A stretch of 64,000 nucleotides of DNA, taken from contig NC_074716.1 in the NCBI RefSeq assembly GCF_947242115.1, positions 41,060,639 through 41,124,638 of the forward strand, given 5' to 3'. The translations under genes were made by a program, and so were the position numbers. This DNA is from Biomphalaria glabrata (lineage: Eukaryota; Mollusca; Gastropoda; Planorbidae). Positions 32,601-43,322 of this stretch are shown one piece after another; position 1 is the stretch's first letter, and each line of letters starts with the position of its first letter. The notes below the pieces were generated by a model. It saw only the letters and a program-made list of their open reading frames with translations. It was not told where the DNA came from and searched no databases.

Positions 32601-35600
32601 AATTGTTTATATTGTTCATCTGGAGTGAACTTAGTTATTGAACCTTCCTGTTGGTACCTGTTCTATATACGTGACGTGAACTTGCAGCTGTAATACATTC
32701 TACAAGGTATGCACGCATCTAGTATTATTAAAGTAGCTAGAAATACTCCAAGTACATCTTATTACACATGCATCCGTTACACTTTACACTATCTCAATGC
32801 TTGGCAGTTGCTCATTTGTTTTCAACGAAGTTGTAACTCATAAAAGTTCAAGTCTAATGCTTCCTTCATACTGAAGTTAGTTTGCGCACTAAACGGAAGA
32901 GCTTACAACATTAAATTCTGCACCGCTGTGGGTTATTGCCAGATCCATAAAAGAACGTATACCTCAGGCTGTTACATACACCCCATCATTTAAAATTAGA
33001 TAATAGTAGGAAAAAGAAAAGCCCTAGTTAGCGAGTTTTTTTTTTTTTAAACTTATATCAACTCACTGTGTATGTCTGTCTCTCTAGTGCAAATCTTGTA
33101 CACGTCATTTCTCCCACGTCATTTCTCCCACTTCCACTTTTAACTACTGAAAATTAATAATATAATACAAGAAATGTATTTTTTTAAATTCAAAATACGT
33201 GCCGGTACGCCATACCGGTGCTTACCGTCACAAAAAAAGCCATATATATATATGCAAAGGTAGAAAATCTTGAGAGATATTTAAGTATCGTAATTATATA
33301 AGCTTTGTCATTTTTATATTATGCTTGTTTTATTTTTGTTTTGTTTTGCCCGAGGATAGAGCTTATTTACAATCCAAAGAATCAAAGTATAATTTGACTC
33401 TTTACAATGACGTCAGTCTTGTCTAACTAAAAGATTTTGGAGAAATTTTAATTAAACTTAGACTCGGGTTTTCTATCTAGACAAACATATTGGTTATTTA
33501 ATTTGGTTTTCTAAATTACATATCATCATGAAACGTAGAAGTACATAACTATGAGCACTACACACTTTTTTGTTTTCATATCTACAACATATTTGGAAGA
33601 AAAAAAAATTCCAGAACCTTGACCTGTTTTTTTTTAAATTTATTCCTTCCTTTGTTCCGCGAGGCATTTGCTAAGCCTAGCAGTAACAATATATGTTTTC
33701 TACTCGTGATCTGGTCATGATTAGATCTGTCCAGAGTACATTAGTCAAGCCTTAGATTCTATGAATATTGAAACATCTCACTTATTGTCAACTTGTTGCA
33801 GGTGACTAACAATACACAATTCAAAACACTTAGTCCACATTAGCTTATAAATAGAATGTCTCAAATAATTAGAAGAGATGGTTATTCTTGAAACACTTTT
33901 TTACTTGTATTCTATACAGACCAACCCACCGTTTTACGCTCCTGCTACTGAGGTGGTCCCTGCGAGCTGGACAGACCCTGATGTTACAGAACGGACATTC
34001 GCCCTACTGAAAGAAGTGGGCCAGGTTCCTGTGCTCATCAAGAAGGAGGTTGATGGATTTGTTCTGAATCGTATCCAGTACGCTATCATGGGGGAATGTT
34101 ACAGACTCATCCGGGTACGCCAGATAGTTTATTGGCCTATTACAGTAATGCCTAATCTACGACCCGCGGGACATGACGGATGTCGTGCTATACAGCTCTT
34201 GGAAGTTTTTGTCCACTGTGCATACTGGAGCCGAAGAGGCTCAGTTCCATTGGACAACGATTTTCGTGAGGATGCGGCAGGTAACTAGCGAATCTAAAAA
34301 TATGTATTAACCCTATGCCGAAAAAGATGGGCATTCCTAACCTATTACATTTTAATATAGTTTGTCCATCGTGGTTCTATGATGACCACTTTTGTCATCC
34401 ATATTTTTCGAAGCCATTTTAGTTCTTGATAATTCTGGATCTGAAACATGTTTACTATACTGAAAGCAACTAAGACTACTTGATGAACTCTTCCACCAAA
34501 GATGATTGCGCGCCATCGTGGACGTACGTGGCAAGACCGCACTACAAACAGCGATGTCTTTGCAAATGCCGGTATGGACAGTATAGAGGGACTTCTTTTG
34601 GTCCGACAGTTACGCTGGGCAGGGCACGTATACCGTATGGGGGACGAACGTATGCCGAAAGCAGTCTTTTTTAATGAGCTGAAAGGTGATCGATGTAACA
34701 GAGATGCCCCACGCCTTAGCAGACAAAGAAGAGAGCACCTGGCTGCATCGGCTTCAGAACGAGACAGCTGGAGGTCACTCACAAAGGCCGCGGGCTACAC
34801 ATTGGAGACCAAAAGAAAATCCACTGCCGAGGACAGACGCAGACGGAGAAAAGAAACTCTTAATCGACCACTGGCGAACAATGGTTATGCTTGCCCTGAA
34901 TGTGGTAAAATATGTAGGTCACAACTGGGGCTGCGTAGCCACAGGAAATACTGCATTCCTCATTAATTATTATTATTAATTATGCATACACTGTTATAAC
35001 AATTTGAGGTAGGAATTAGACACAATAAAGGCATTTAGTTTATGGAGATTAAAAATCTATTTTGTATATCAGTATACCTACATATTTGTATATTTTTAAT
35101 CCTTCCATTGGGCCGATGTGTGTATGAATAAGCTAAGAGCAAAGTTTGAATCAAAAGACCTATACATATTATAAACAAAAGCAGATTTGTATGAAGACAA
35201 CTCATCTGCAAGGTCGACCTTAATTCGAATATTTTATCACAAATGACCTAAATGTTTCTAGGAATGGGGGGGGGGGAGGCGTGAAATAACCTTGACAACT
35301 AAATTTTAGCAATCGTCTGCGAAAAAACATGTTGAAACTATTTATCTCCCTTGAAACTTATATCGGAATAAGGATATGATAACCGCTTGCATTCCTTTGC
35401 TTGATATTTCTATAACTATGTCGACAGGATGGTGTTGTGAGTCCACAAGACTGTGACCTGATCATGTCACAAGGCCTGGGGGTCCGTTATGCCTTCATGG
35501 GACCTTTTGAAACCGCTTACTTGAATGCCGAAGGTATAATATCCAGTTTTCTCATTTAGGCCTACATATTAACACTGTCTTGTGAACTGACAACAATTGT

Positions 35601-36822
35601 AAAAAAACAAAGAAAAAAACAACAACATTGCGTGTTAATGAGAGATGTAAATTAAAGGTGATTTTAGAGACTTTAAACACAGTAAAATGTGCTCTTGGCA
35701 AGAATTTCAATTTTTAAGATCCCAATTTACTTTCTTTAAGCTATAATATACACTCGTACAGTAACAAAGAGAAAGAAGATAAAACGATATGAAGAACTGT
35801 GGAGGATATAAGAAACTATTCCCTCCCCCCCCCCCAAAAAAAAAGTAAGAAAGTAAAATGGTGGAGATTTTGAAATAAATAAATAAACTAAATAATGTCA
35901 TGGATGCCTTGTTGCCAACTAATTGATTAAAAACAGAAAAATATAAAACATCCTTTAAAAAAAAAGCTTATCTAAGGAAATGAATTAATAGGCTAATTAA
36001 TTAATTTTTTAAAATTGATTCATGATCTTTTTGGTACAATAAATAATTGCTTAAAATTTCAACTTGATCCGAGAATAGTTGTGGAAAAAAAACAACGTGT
36101 TCAGTTATCTAAGTGAACGGAACTCTGCATATTTAGCGTATCTGTGAAAACTGAAGGATTAATTTCCCTTGTTGGTTCCCAACAATATAATTAATTTACA
36201 GTAATTAATTGACCATCTGGTGTTTTTTTTTTATTGATTCATGTCATGTCTATGCCAATGAATAATTAACTGTAAATAAATTGTGCAAAAGTTTCAATTT
36301 GATCCGAGAACGTGTGTGGGAGAAAAACGTGTACAAACTTTTTACCAGACAGACAGACATATAGATAGACAGGCGGACAGAATGAGTTGATCATATATAG
36401 GGCTATTGAGTTGATAAACGCTTTGTAAAAAATTAGTTCTTGATTTATGCGAAAGAACTTCGAAATTTTATTTTTAAAAGTGCTAAAAAGTGCGCTCCAA
36501 TTATAAATCTACTGAAATACATAGCTGATATGATCTTCATACTTTGTCTATTTGACCTTTCAAAGATATCTCAACACAAATGTTTCATTTTGATCTACCA
36601 GGAATGTATAGTTACAGAGACCGCTATGCCGATATGATTCTTGGCATTCAGCAAAGCTTCGGACCCCCGGAGCGCATGGACGGCCCGACGCTGGACCTCA
36701 TACAAGAAGACATCGCCAAGGTGGCGGGGCCCGTGGAAGACATCGGCACCAGAAGACAATGGAGAGACAAACGCCTGATTGCCTTGGCCAAACTGAAGAG
36801 AGACATGGACAAATCAGAGTAA
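26620..36822 (+). CDS. CRYL1: CRYL1, lambda-crystallin homolog / L-gulonate 3-dehydrogenase (6 exons)
   Basis: The exons are 26620-26651, 27836-28070, 30568-30729, 33920-34114, 35428-35533 and 36602-36822. All junctions are AG/GT and the frame is continuous to 316 residues (human about 319). The enzyme family oxidises L-gulonate with NAD+ in the cytosolic uronate cycle and belongs to the 3-hydroxyacyl-CoA dehydrogenase superfamily. Seen in the sequence: a Rossmann GSGLIG motif at residues 10-15 (split by intron 1), the acidic end of strand 2 (VVVFDIE), the catalytic His of SHPTNPP at residue 142, and the Asn of VLNRIQYA at residue 193. The C-terminus ends [19 protein letters not shown], as in the family. 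The ATG choice is fixed by the short first exon [10 protein letters not shown]. The introns hold SINEs, minisatellites and a LINE fragment. Confidence 0.96.
26900..27171 (+). mobile_element. SINE-1 (tRNA-derived), full copy with 16-bp target duplication, CRYL1 intron 1
   Basis: Perfect direct repeats CTTATTTGCACATCTC flank it at 26884-26899 and 27172-27187. The head GGGGCGCGGTGGCTGAGTGG carries an A box (TGGCTGAGTGG) and a B box (GGGTTCGAATCTC). The tail is GGGGAACTTTA. At about 272 bp it is the reference copy for the family in this window. Confidence 0.95.
28131..28442 (-). mobile_element. SINE-1 with internal 24-bp triplication, CRYL1 intron 2
   Basis: This is a reverse copy of SINE-1. Near its 3' end the segment TGTGGTCTATACGGCAGATG TTTC is present three times in tandem at about 28168-28238, making this copy longer than the others. 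The tRNA-like head is at 28400-28442 (GCGCTTTACCGCTCAGCCAC). Confidence 0.85.
29220..29705 (+). repeat. dispersed repeat E, full copy, CRYL1 intron 2
   Basis: It starts ACAATACCTCCATTACACAACTT and ends GACTTGAATAGAGGTATTATA. The two ends are roughly inverted (AATACCTC...GAGGTATT), suggesting a MITE. It matches 45003-45497. A tRNA-like patch in reverse (29290-29365, with GGGTATCAAACTCG) is present only here. Confidence 0.6.
29886..30190. repeat. 39-bp minisatellite (about 8 units), CRYL1 intron 2
   Basis: The unit is CTCTTCAAGGCCGAGGCTCA then GTGTGAAATGTAGAGGATA. The first units are diverged and the last four nearly identical. Because 39 is divisible by three, stop-free frames arise on both strands (13-residue periodic peptides such as [13 protein letters not shown]). 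These are repeat artefacts. Confidence 0.9.
30207..30372 (+). repeat. SINE-2 copy, CRYL1 intron 2
   Basis: CTCCATGGTCCTGGCTTCTT, CCCTGCCCACTGCCATCC, CGTCCTGCGGGAAGTTTGGA and CTGAAGGAACATGTCAAACA occur in order. It lies immediately after the 39-bp array. Confidence 0.7.
30945..31200 (+). repeat. dispersed repeat G, CRYL1 intron 3
   Basis: CTCTGGCACTGCCAGGGTCG, AAACAAAATTCATTGTAGTC, TTTTCTGGTGATGTGGCAGG and AACGAGAATGTTCCTAGGAA match the reverse copy at 25200-25440. A diverged copy lies at 31440-31560, with its likely continuation at 31975-32240 after an unrelated stretch. Confidence 0.65.
31440..32240 (+). repeat. dispersed repeat G, second copy split by ~410 bp
   Basis: The left part (CTCTGGCGCTGCCAGGATCG, ATTGATTGTAGTCTCC) and the right part (GTTAATGAGAATCTTCCTAG, GAGGTCAGCTG, AATCACCAAGCTAAGG) follow the order of the 30945 copy. 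Between about 31565 and 31974 lies sequence not present there, presumably a later insertion, which contains CTCGGCCTTCGGCCATG. I found no clear ends for it. Confidence 0.5.
32270..33040. other. CRYL1 intron 3, unassigned
   Basis: No repeat end or conserved frame recognised. Confidence 0.35.
33043..33180 (+). repeat. repeat D fragment, CRYL1 intron 3
   Basis: ACTTATATCAACTCACTGTG, then TGTCTGTCTCTC and CTTGTACACGTCATTTCTCC, match the 5' end of repeat D. CACGTCATTTCTCC is tandemly duplicated. Confidence 0.6.
34480..34975 (+). mobile_element. LINE RT C-terminal fragment with C2H2 finger, CRYL1 intron 4
   Basis: A 154-codon open frame (34502-34966) reads [20 protein letters not shown] early and ends in a C2H2 finger [21 protein letters not shown]. 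This is the typical C-terminal end of a family of invertebrate non-LTR retrotransposon polyproteins. The 3' tail is a short (ATT)n run (34960-34980). There is no upstream RT core, so it is a 5'-truncated copy; the frame is still open, which suggests a fairly recent insertion. It is not a CRYL1 exon. Confidence 0.8.
36290..36425 (-). repeat. repeat D fragment, reverse, CRYL1 intron 5
   Basis: AACGTGTACAAACTTTTTAC, (CAGA)n and CAGAATGAGTTGATCATATA match the 5' part of repeat D reversed. Confidence 0.65.
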
Positions 36823-36988
36823 AGCCGTATATAACTATCAACGTGTTCTAGCATGGCGTCACAATCATCTGTGTGTATTGAGTGCGTGCATGACTATAAG
36901 CATTGACCCACAAAAGACTTAAAGCTGTTGTCATGTTTAGCTTATAAGAATGTTAAAAATATGTATTTTTATGAAGTCAATTAAACGG

Positions 36989-36994
36989 AATAAA
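36989..36994 (+). promoter_or_regulatory. CRYL1 polyadenylation signal
   Basis: AATAAA lies 167 bp after the CRYL1 stop codon, the first canonical hexamer downstream. Confidence 0.7.
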
Positions 36995-37124
36995 TATGAA
37001 CTGTGTATTTGTGGTTTGCATTAGGAAACAAGATACATAGCTGAAACTGCAATGTTTAACTCTTTTTTCCCCTAATTATTTTCCTTATTCCAATAGAATT
37101 ATTCATTTGCTCATTTGTTTTTCA

Positions 37125-37210
37125 CTATCCTGTTATGATTAAACTTCAATAACTTTTTTGTTTGTTTATCAGAAAATGTTATATTTGGTATCGAATTATC
37201 GGGAAATGCA
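37125..37210 (-). repeat. fragment of the TTAA-type element interior
   Basis: CCTGTTATGATTAAACTTCA and GTTTGTTTATCAGAAAATG match, in reverse complement, 42885-42945 inside the element at 42689-43010. Confidence 0.55.
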
Positions 37211-37399
37211 TGCTCTTTTTACACAACACAAATTAAAGTTTTTAGTATGAATCCGAGACCATCGAGGCGACTGACTGACCAGGCAACCATCCACTTTTTT
37301 CTGGCATTGGTCATGTACTCACGAAGCAGAATCTACTTTTCGGTTTTGTTGCGAAATTATACTATTATACTATATTATACTATGTCTTTATAACTTATC

Positions 37400-38770
37400 T
37401 TATAAAATACAGACGTTACTTCAAAAACGAAGATACGTCATACGCGTGTTCCTAGGTCAATCTAGTCATGCATCTTAACCAGTGATTTAAATTCTGCCAA
37501 GTCATTGGTTTTCCTGGCAAGCTCATCAACCTATTCCATACTTTGGGGAAGAAGGAGCATGTGTACAGATTTGTCCTAGCCTATGGAACGAGAAATGTGC
37601 CTTTATCTTTGTGTCTTTATGAGTATTTTAGTAGGTTTTGTTTTTGTATTTGAAAATTATGGTTTGATGTTTTATGTATAATTGTTACTTTACTTATGAG
37701 TTTTCTCTACTGAAGGCTTTCTAAGTTTAGTGATTTTACTAAAGGTGTTACTCTAGTCAAATGTGAATATTCGTTTGTTATTAATCTTACTATTTATAAC
37801 AGAAGTATCTTCACTTTGACATGTCTCTTAGTTTGTTGATCCTTAGGGGCACTACTGTTGGTAATTAATTAATTTGTTTGGTGTCTCGAACAAGGAAAAG
37901 AAATTGTATTTCACTGGTGTGGTGGTATAAGTTGAACCCCCCTTGATACATTGTTGGTCGCTGTTTTAAAATTTGAAGCCTACAATAGATAACTACAAAA
38001 CCTATTTTCATAAGCGATTCGCTGGCAGAGTGGTTAGTGTATTGGCTTGAGGAAGCTTAGGAAGCTTTAGCCCTCGAGTTCGAATTCATGTCGTTCACAT
38101 TTTTTTAATAAATGCATTTAAAAAGCGATCACTCAGATACACCTTTCTTTTTCTCTTCTCCCCCCCCCCCCATTTTCCCAACTGGTCCAGTCAAGTGATA
38201 GGATCATAGCGTATTGGGTAAGCTAAAAGCATGAAATTGCGCTCTACAATATATACAAAAATCTGTAATCGAGCAGATTTAATATTGTTAGTCTAGATCT
38301 ATAACAAATTTAAATACATGACTGATCCAAACTAATTGATACAACTACGCTTAATATAAGCTTTTTGAAAACTATTTTTAATGTTTTTTCTTTATTATTT
38401 TTTCTGCATTGTCTTTCATCCCTGGTAGCTGGTAGTGAGAGTTTCCTGTAAAAAGATATTTTGAGCCCTGAGGATTTCGTGATTTGACTGCACAGTCTTA
38501 TCTTGCATTATTTTATAAAGGTCAGAAAGGTTATCATGGGGCCTAATCACCATTCTCATCCTATTTCGAATTCCGTCTTTGCATGTGATAACTCGAATTT
38601 TCGTAAAGCGTCTGATTTTTAAGGTTAGGAACCTCCTCTATAATTCTGCAGTTAGTCTTTCTAAATTGTCTATAGTCTAGAATTTATCAATTGCAGATGT
38701 TGACTGTAAATCTGTCTAGTGATTCAGATCTAGTTCATTCGTCTGACACATTGTTATCGTCTAATCATTT
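37400..38770. repeat. unclassified dispersed repeat, interrupted by repeat D
   Basis: The block 37430-37540 (TAGTCATGCATCTTAACCAG, ATTCTGCCAAGTCATTGGTT) matches 57425-57490, where it follows an RT fragment, so it is probably LINE 3' sequence. Sequence on both sides of the repeat D insertion (37855-38377) has no frame that I can support. Confidence 0.45.
37855..38377 (+). repeat. repeat D copy with internal tRNA-like segment
   Basis: It matches 51660-52135 plus 56635-56672. Shared features are a TTTGGTGTCTCGAACAAGG stretch, a tRNA-like segment (CTGGCAGAGTGGTTAGTGTA as A box, CTCGAGTTCGAATTC as B box), and the end CTTAATATAAGCTTTTTG. It shows the uninterrupted junction CATGACTGATCCAAACTAA that the 52.1-56.6 kb copy has lost. 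Confidence 0.75.
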
Positions 38771-38809
38771 TGTTAAATTTATTTCAACTCAGAAAATTTA
38801 GGATGGAGG

Positions 38810-40400
38810 TACTGGATCCAGAACTTTTGAATGGGGGCGGCCAAATATTCGGCCATTTTTTTTTTAATGCAGGGGTCTGCAGGGTAGTTGGGTAGTACCC
38901 ACTAGTATCCACATTTCTATTAATTTGTATAAAGTGGACGTGACTTTATTTAGGCCTCTTATTGAATGTATTCAAGCATGATTAGAGTTGATATTTAGGA
39001 TCGTAAAAATGTGCTTAAATAGAAATGAATATGCACCAAACATCATTTATTACAAAGACAAGCGTGTAAAAAATGAAACTTATCATTATAAATGCGCATT
39101 ACATACATAACTGCAATGGCGGGCACAGTTTGTTTACTTTGTCTTGACCTTTGAGTGAGTTAGTTAACTAAGTTACGCTGACCAGGCCTCTGTCAAACTG
39201 TGCTGGTGTATCTTCAAATTTAGAGATAAACATCTCCCACCACTTTTATTATAGTCTATACAGACTTTAGGATATGCAAGAAAAGGTCACAGCTTTAACT
39301 GAAGTAGGTTCATGTCGGTAATAAGGAAGATGTTTCTTACATACGTTCTTGCGCAATAAAAGAAAACGTAGATATGCATGTGTGCGTGTATTATTGCTTG
39401 TATTAAAACCTTAGAAAGCTACTTTCATTTATTAAAGTTCTATTGACTAATTATATAACGGAAAACCTTACAGTAATACAGTAAAGTATAAAATCACAGA
39501 TATGCAGCGCATGTAGGTTTAACAACCAAAGAAAAATAAATGCTGGGGTGTTAAGGAACACTTGACCTCTGTAACAAGTGTACGTGTTTAATAGCTCTAC
39601 ATGCTTCATTGACCATGTCAATGTGTTTTTTTACCTGACCACTCAACACTATTGTGTATGCTCAAGGCCCAAAAAGTCTATCTTACTAGTCGGACATTCA
39701 GTCTATTTGTTTTTTGCTGTTGTTTTTTTTTTTTTTTTTGGTGTGGGGGGGGGGAGGCACCGTATAAGGTGGAAGCTATAAACAGGTATACTTGATGTTC
39801 CACTGTTAATAAAATATCGCAAATAAATTAATCTAAACCACTAAATATTGACCTACAACGCTTCAGATTCCAACTTTTAACTAATAGCCATTATCAGTAT
39901 TAAACCGTTGATGCCAGCACCAGAAGCGGTCCGTGGTCCGGGTGTTCTCTTGCATTTTTGATGCACAAAGCCATTCTCCTGACTTCTATGTCTATTCATC
40001 GTATTAAAAAAGGTTAACTAAGATGAAATAAAGTAAGGTATAGGACAAGGGCTGACACAATGTGTGAATGACTATTGAGACACATGTAGAGCTACTATGT
40101 CTTTTCTTGGTATGTCCATCGTAAAATTTTCTACAAGTTAGAGAAACCTCTTGTAGTAAGACTTGTAGTAAGACTGTATCGGTCATAAGAAGAAGAACAA
40201 TGGTTAAGTGCTGTATGAAATTTGCGCGCAAAACTGTTAAAATCGGTTTGGTAGTTACATATTAAAATGTTTTATTACTAAGAACATGTTACCAGATAAA
40301 TATTTTTATATGAATTTATAGGCCCTAACTACATTGAAAATGAACATTTTTTTCCCCTAGAAAGATACCTTCAACCCCAATCAGCGAAATGCGTTCCTCA
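38810..40400 (+). mobile_element. TIR element family A, copy 3, decayed
   Basis: Three stretches follow copy 2 in order: ACTGGATCCAGAACTTTTGA with a G run near 38812, one degenerate hairpin-array unit at 39930-40012 (TTCTCTTGCATTTTTGATGC, CATTCTCCTGACTTCTATG), and the core ATGAATTTATAGGCCC near 40311 (copy 2 has the same at 16830). The right end and TSD were not found, and unrelated sequence lies between the pieces. It is much older than copies 1 and 2. Confidence 0.5.
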
Positions 40401-40608
40401 GGTTGAGAAAAGTAGATTAAGATTAGGGAAGTGTCGCTTTCGAAAAAAAATGATGCCTTCATAAAATTATATTTAAACAAGATGTACGCATTTAAGTAAA
40501 TAATTTTATTCAATAAGATTCTATAAAAAAAAAACTTAATTCTGAAAAGGGAGAGTGAAAAAAGAATTAGAAACGAAGTGGGCCTCTATAATTTTTTTTA
40601 AGCAGTGT

Positions 40609-40690
40609 AAGAGGTGAGGTGGTTGAACAGTAAAGCACTTAACTTCAAACCGAGGTCCTGGTTTCGAATCCTGGTGAAGACTGGAGTTGT
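40609..40690 (+). repeat. SINE-1 head fragment
   Basis: GAGGTGAGGTGGTTGAACAG, AAGCACTTAACTTC and TGGTTTCGAATCCTGGTGAA follow the tRNA-like head of SINE-1. It abuts the 24-bp minisatellite. Confidence 0.7.
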
Positions 40691-40749
40691 GAAATGTGGG
40701 CTTTACCAAAACTGCTAAGTTGTTTTTCTTTACTCACAACTTTCATAAA

Positions 40750-42064
40750 AGTACAGCAGCCCTGGTTCATGAAAGTACAGCAGCCATGGTTCATGAAAGT
40801 ACAGCAGCCCTGGTTCATGAAAGTACAGCAGCCCTGGTTCATGAAAGTACAGCAGCCCTGGTTCATGAAAGTACAGCAGCCCTGGTTCATGAAAATACAG
40901 CAGCCCTGGTTCATGAAAGTATAGCAGCCCTGGTTCATGAAAGTACAGCAGCCCTGGTTCATGAAAGTACAGCAGCCCTGGTTCATGAAAGTATAGCAGC
41001 CCTGGTTCATGAAAGTACAGCAGCCCTGGTTCATGAAAGTACAGCAGCCCTGGTTCATGAAAATACAGCAGCCCTGGTTCATGAAAGTACAGCAGCCCTG
41101 GTTCATGAAAGTACAGCAGCCCTGGTTCATGAAAGTATAGCAGCCCTGGTTCATGAAAGTACTGCAGCCCTGGTTCATGAAAGTATAGCAGCCCTGGTTC
41201 ATGAAAGTACAGCAGCCCTGGTTCATGAAAGTACAGCAGCCCTGGTTCATGAAAGTACAGCAGCCCTGGTTCATGAAAGTACAGCAGCCCTGGTTCATGA
41301 AAGTACAGCAGCCCTGGTTCATGAAAATACAGCAGCCCTGGTTCATGAAAGTACAGCAGCCCTGGTTCATGAAAGTATAGCAGCCCTGGTTCATGAAAGT
41401 ACAGCAGCCCTGGTTCATGAAAGTACAGCAGCCCTGGTTCATGAAAGTATAGCAGCCCTGGTTCATGAAAGTACTGCAGCCCTGGTTCATGAAAGTATAG
41501 CAGCCCTGGTTCATGAAAGTATAGCAGCCCTGGTTCATGAAAGTACAGCAGCCCTGGTTCATGAAAGTACAGCAGCCCTGGTTCATGAAAATACAGCAGC
41601 CCTGGTTCATGAAAGTACAGCAGCCCTGGTTCATGAAAGTATAGCAGCCCTGGTTCATGAAAGTACAGCAGCCCTGGTTCATGAAAGTACAGCAGCCCTG
41701 GTTCATGAAAGTATAGCAGCCCTGGTTCATGAAAGTACTGCAGCCCTGGTTCATGAAAGTATAGCAGCCCTGGTTCATGAAAGTACAGCAGCCCTGGTTC
41801 ATGAAAGTACAGCAGCCCTGGTTCATGAAAGTACAGCAGCCCTGGTTCATGAAAGTACAGCAGCCCTGGTTCATGAAAGTATAGCAGCCCTGGTTCATGA
41901 AAGGACAGCAGCCCTGGTTCATGAAAGGACAGCAGCCCTGGTTCATGAAAGTATAGCAGCCCTGGTTCATGAAAGGACAGCAGCCCTGGTTCATGAAAGT
42001 ACAGCAGCCCTGGTTCATGAAAGTACAGCAGCCCTGGTTCATGAAAGTACAGCAGCCCTGGTTC
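40750..42064. repeat. 24-bp minisatellite, about 55 units, with an 11-unit higher-order period
   Basis: The unit is GTTCATGAAAGTACAGCAGC CCTG. Variant units carry AATAC, TATAG, TACTG or GGACAG in place of GTACAG. The AATAC variant occurs at 40885, 41053, 41317 and 41581, the last three exactly 264 bp (11 units) apart. Two TACTG variants are also 264 bp apart (41471 and 41735). Because 24 is divisible by three and the unit lacks stops in one frame on each strand, frames of about 460 codons exist on both strands; neither is a credible gene. Confidence 0.95.
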
Positions 42065-42069
42065 CCATC

Positions 42070-42680
42070 ATCTAAATGTCGTTAAAATTGTTTATGAAAT
42101 CTGAAGACTCAAGGAGACAGCAAACTGATAAGTTATCCTGACCAAGTTTAAACAATGTTAAGGTTAAATTAAAACAGCTGTTTATCAGTTGCAAGAAGCA
42201 TATTCATTGGTTAACAGAATATATATAAACTTAATGCTATTTGAAAAGTGTATGATACAAGAAACAACACTGTAGACGTATATTAACCGTTTTTTCTTTT
42301 TCTTCTTAGTTTCAGAGTTTTATTTTTCTTTAACTGTACATTTTAGTATTAAACTAATATTAGTAGGCTTTTGTTTTTAGCATTTAAAATATAGATCAAT
42401 GCTTATTTTCTCTTTATAATATACACAAAAAAAATCTTATTTTGTCAAATTACGTGTGACTGGTGTGGGTATAGTCACAGTCTAGTGAGTTGTGATAGAT
42501 GAAAATCACAGGAAGGTCGATAACATTGTCTAGAGGCCCTGCATGCTCGAACATAATATAGAAGTCCCATAATCGGTAGACATGATAAGCTTTTAATCAG
42601 CAATGATGATAAAAACATCTCGTGTACAGAATATAAGACGTGTCGACCATCCATTGAATTTACGATATTTTTAAGCACTT
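42070..42680. other. intergenic, no gene seen
   Basis: AT-rich; no recognised repeat. Confidence 0.35.
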
Positions 42681-42688
42681 TTTTTTAG

Positions 42689-43010
42689 TAAACTCTTTCT
42701 CTCCTAATTAACGTTGATTTGACCCCATTAACTCTTTCTCTCCTAACCGACGATACAAACGTTGATTCCATCAGAATGTGGTAAATAATTACGGAGAGAA
42801 AGAGTTAAATTCAATTCATATTTGATTTTATAAACTTAAATTTTGTGTTTTATAAGAAGAGCATCCTATAATTCTAGACCAAAAGTGCCGTTTTCTGATA
42901 ACAAACAAAAATGTTATTGAAGTTTAATCATAACAGGGTAGAATGTACAAATGTGAAAAAGGTACAATTCTGTCAGAACAGGGAAAATAATTACGGAGAT
43001 AAAGAGTTAA
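42689..43010. mobile_element. MITE with AACTCTTTCTCTCC termini, second copy nested inside (TTAA context)
   Basis: The outer ends are TAAACTCTTTCTCTCC (42689) and GGAGATAAAGAGTTAA (to 43010). A shorter copy with ends TTAACTCTTTCTCTCC and GGAGAGAAAGAGTTAA lies at 42728-42808. The TTAA at the tips would fit a piggyBac-type target, which is an inference. No coding capacity. Confidence 0.75.
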
Positions 43011-43322
43011 AAGAATAATTTCACTTTTATCACTAAGTAATTTGTTTTGTTTTGTTGTTAACTATGACGTCTTGGACATTTTTTTTCCCAATCAATTTCA
43101 GAATCTCTGCCAATCTTTCACTTTTTTATTTTCTTACCTTTTTGTTTTGGTTTAAAGTAAGTGGCCTCCACATAGGGTCGTTTTCTATATTACTGTAACT
43201 GTATTGCTTAAAGAATGTATACTTGATATTAACAATGTAAGCAAGAAAAGGGGATGACTTGGAGTTTACGATGTATTACTAAAATATCTATTTTCAACAG
43301 GTAAAATTTAAGAGCTTCAACA

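Noticed and set aside
40645-42075. 465- and 459-codon open frames on opposite strands encoding perfect 8-residue repeats
   Set aside because: They are produced by a 24-bp minisatellite with no stop in those frames; both strands are open equally, and no signal peptide, conserved domain or gene context supports either.
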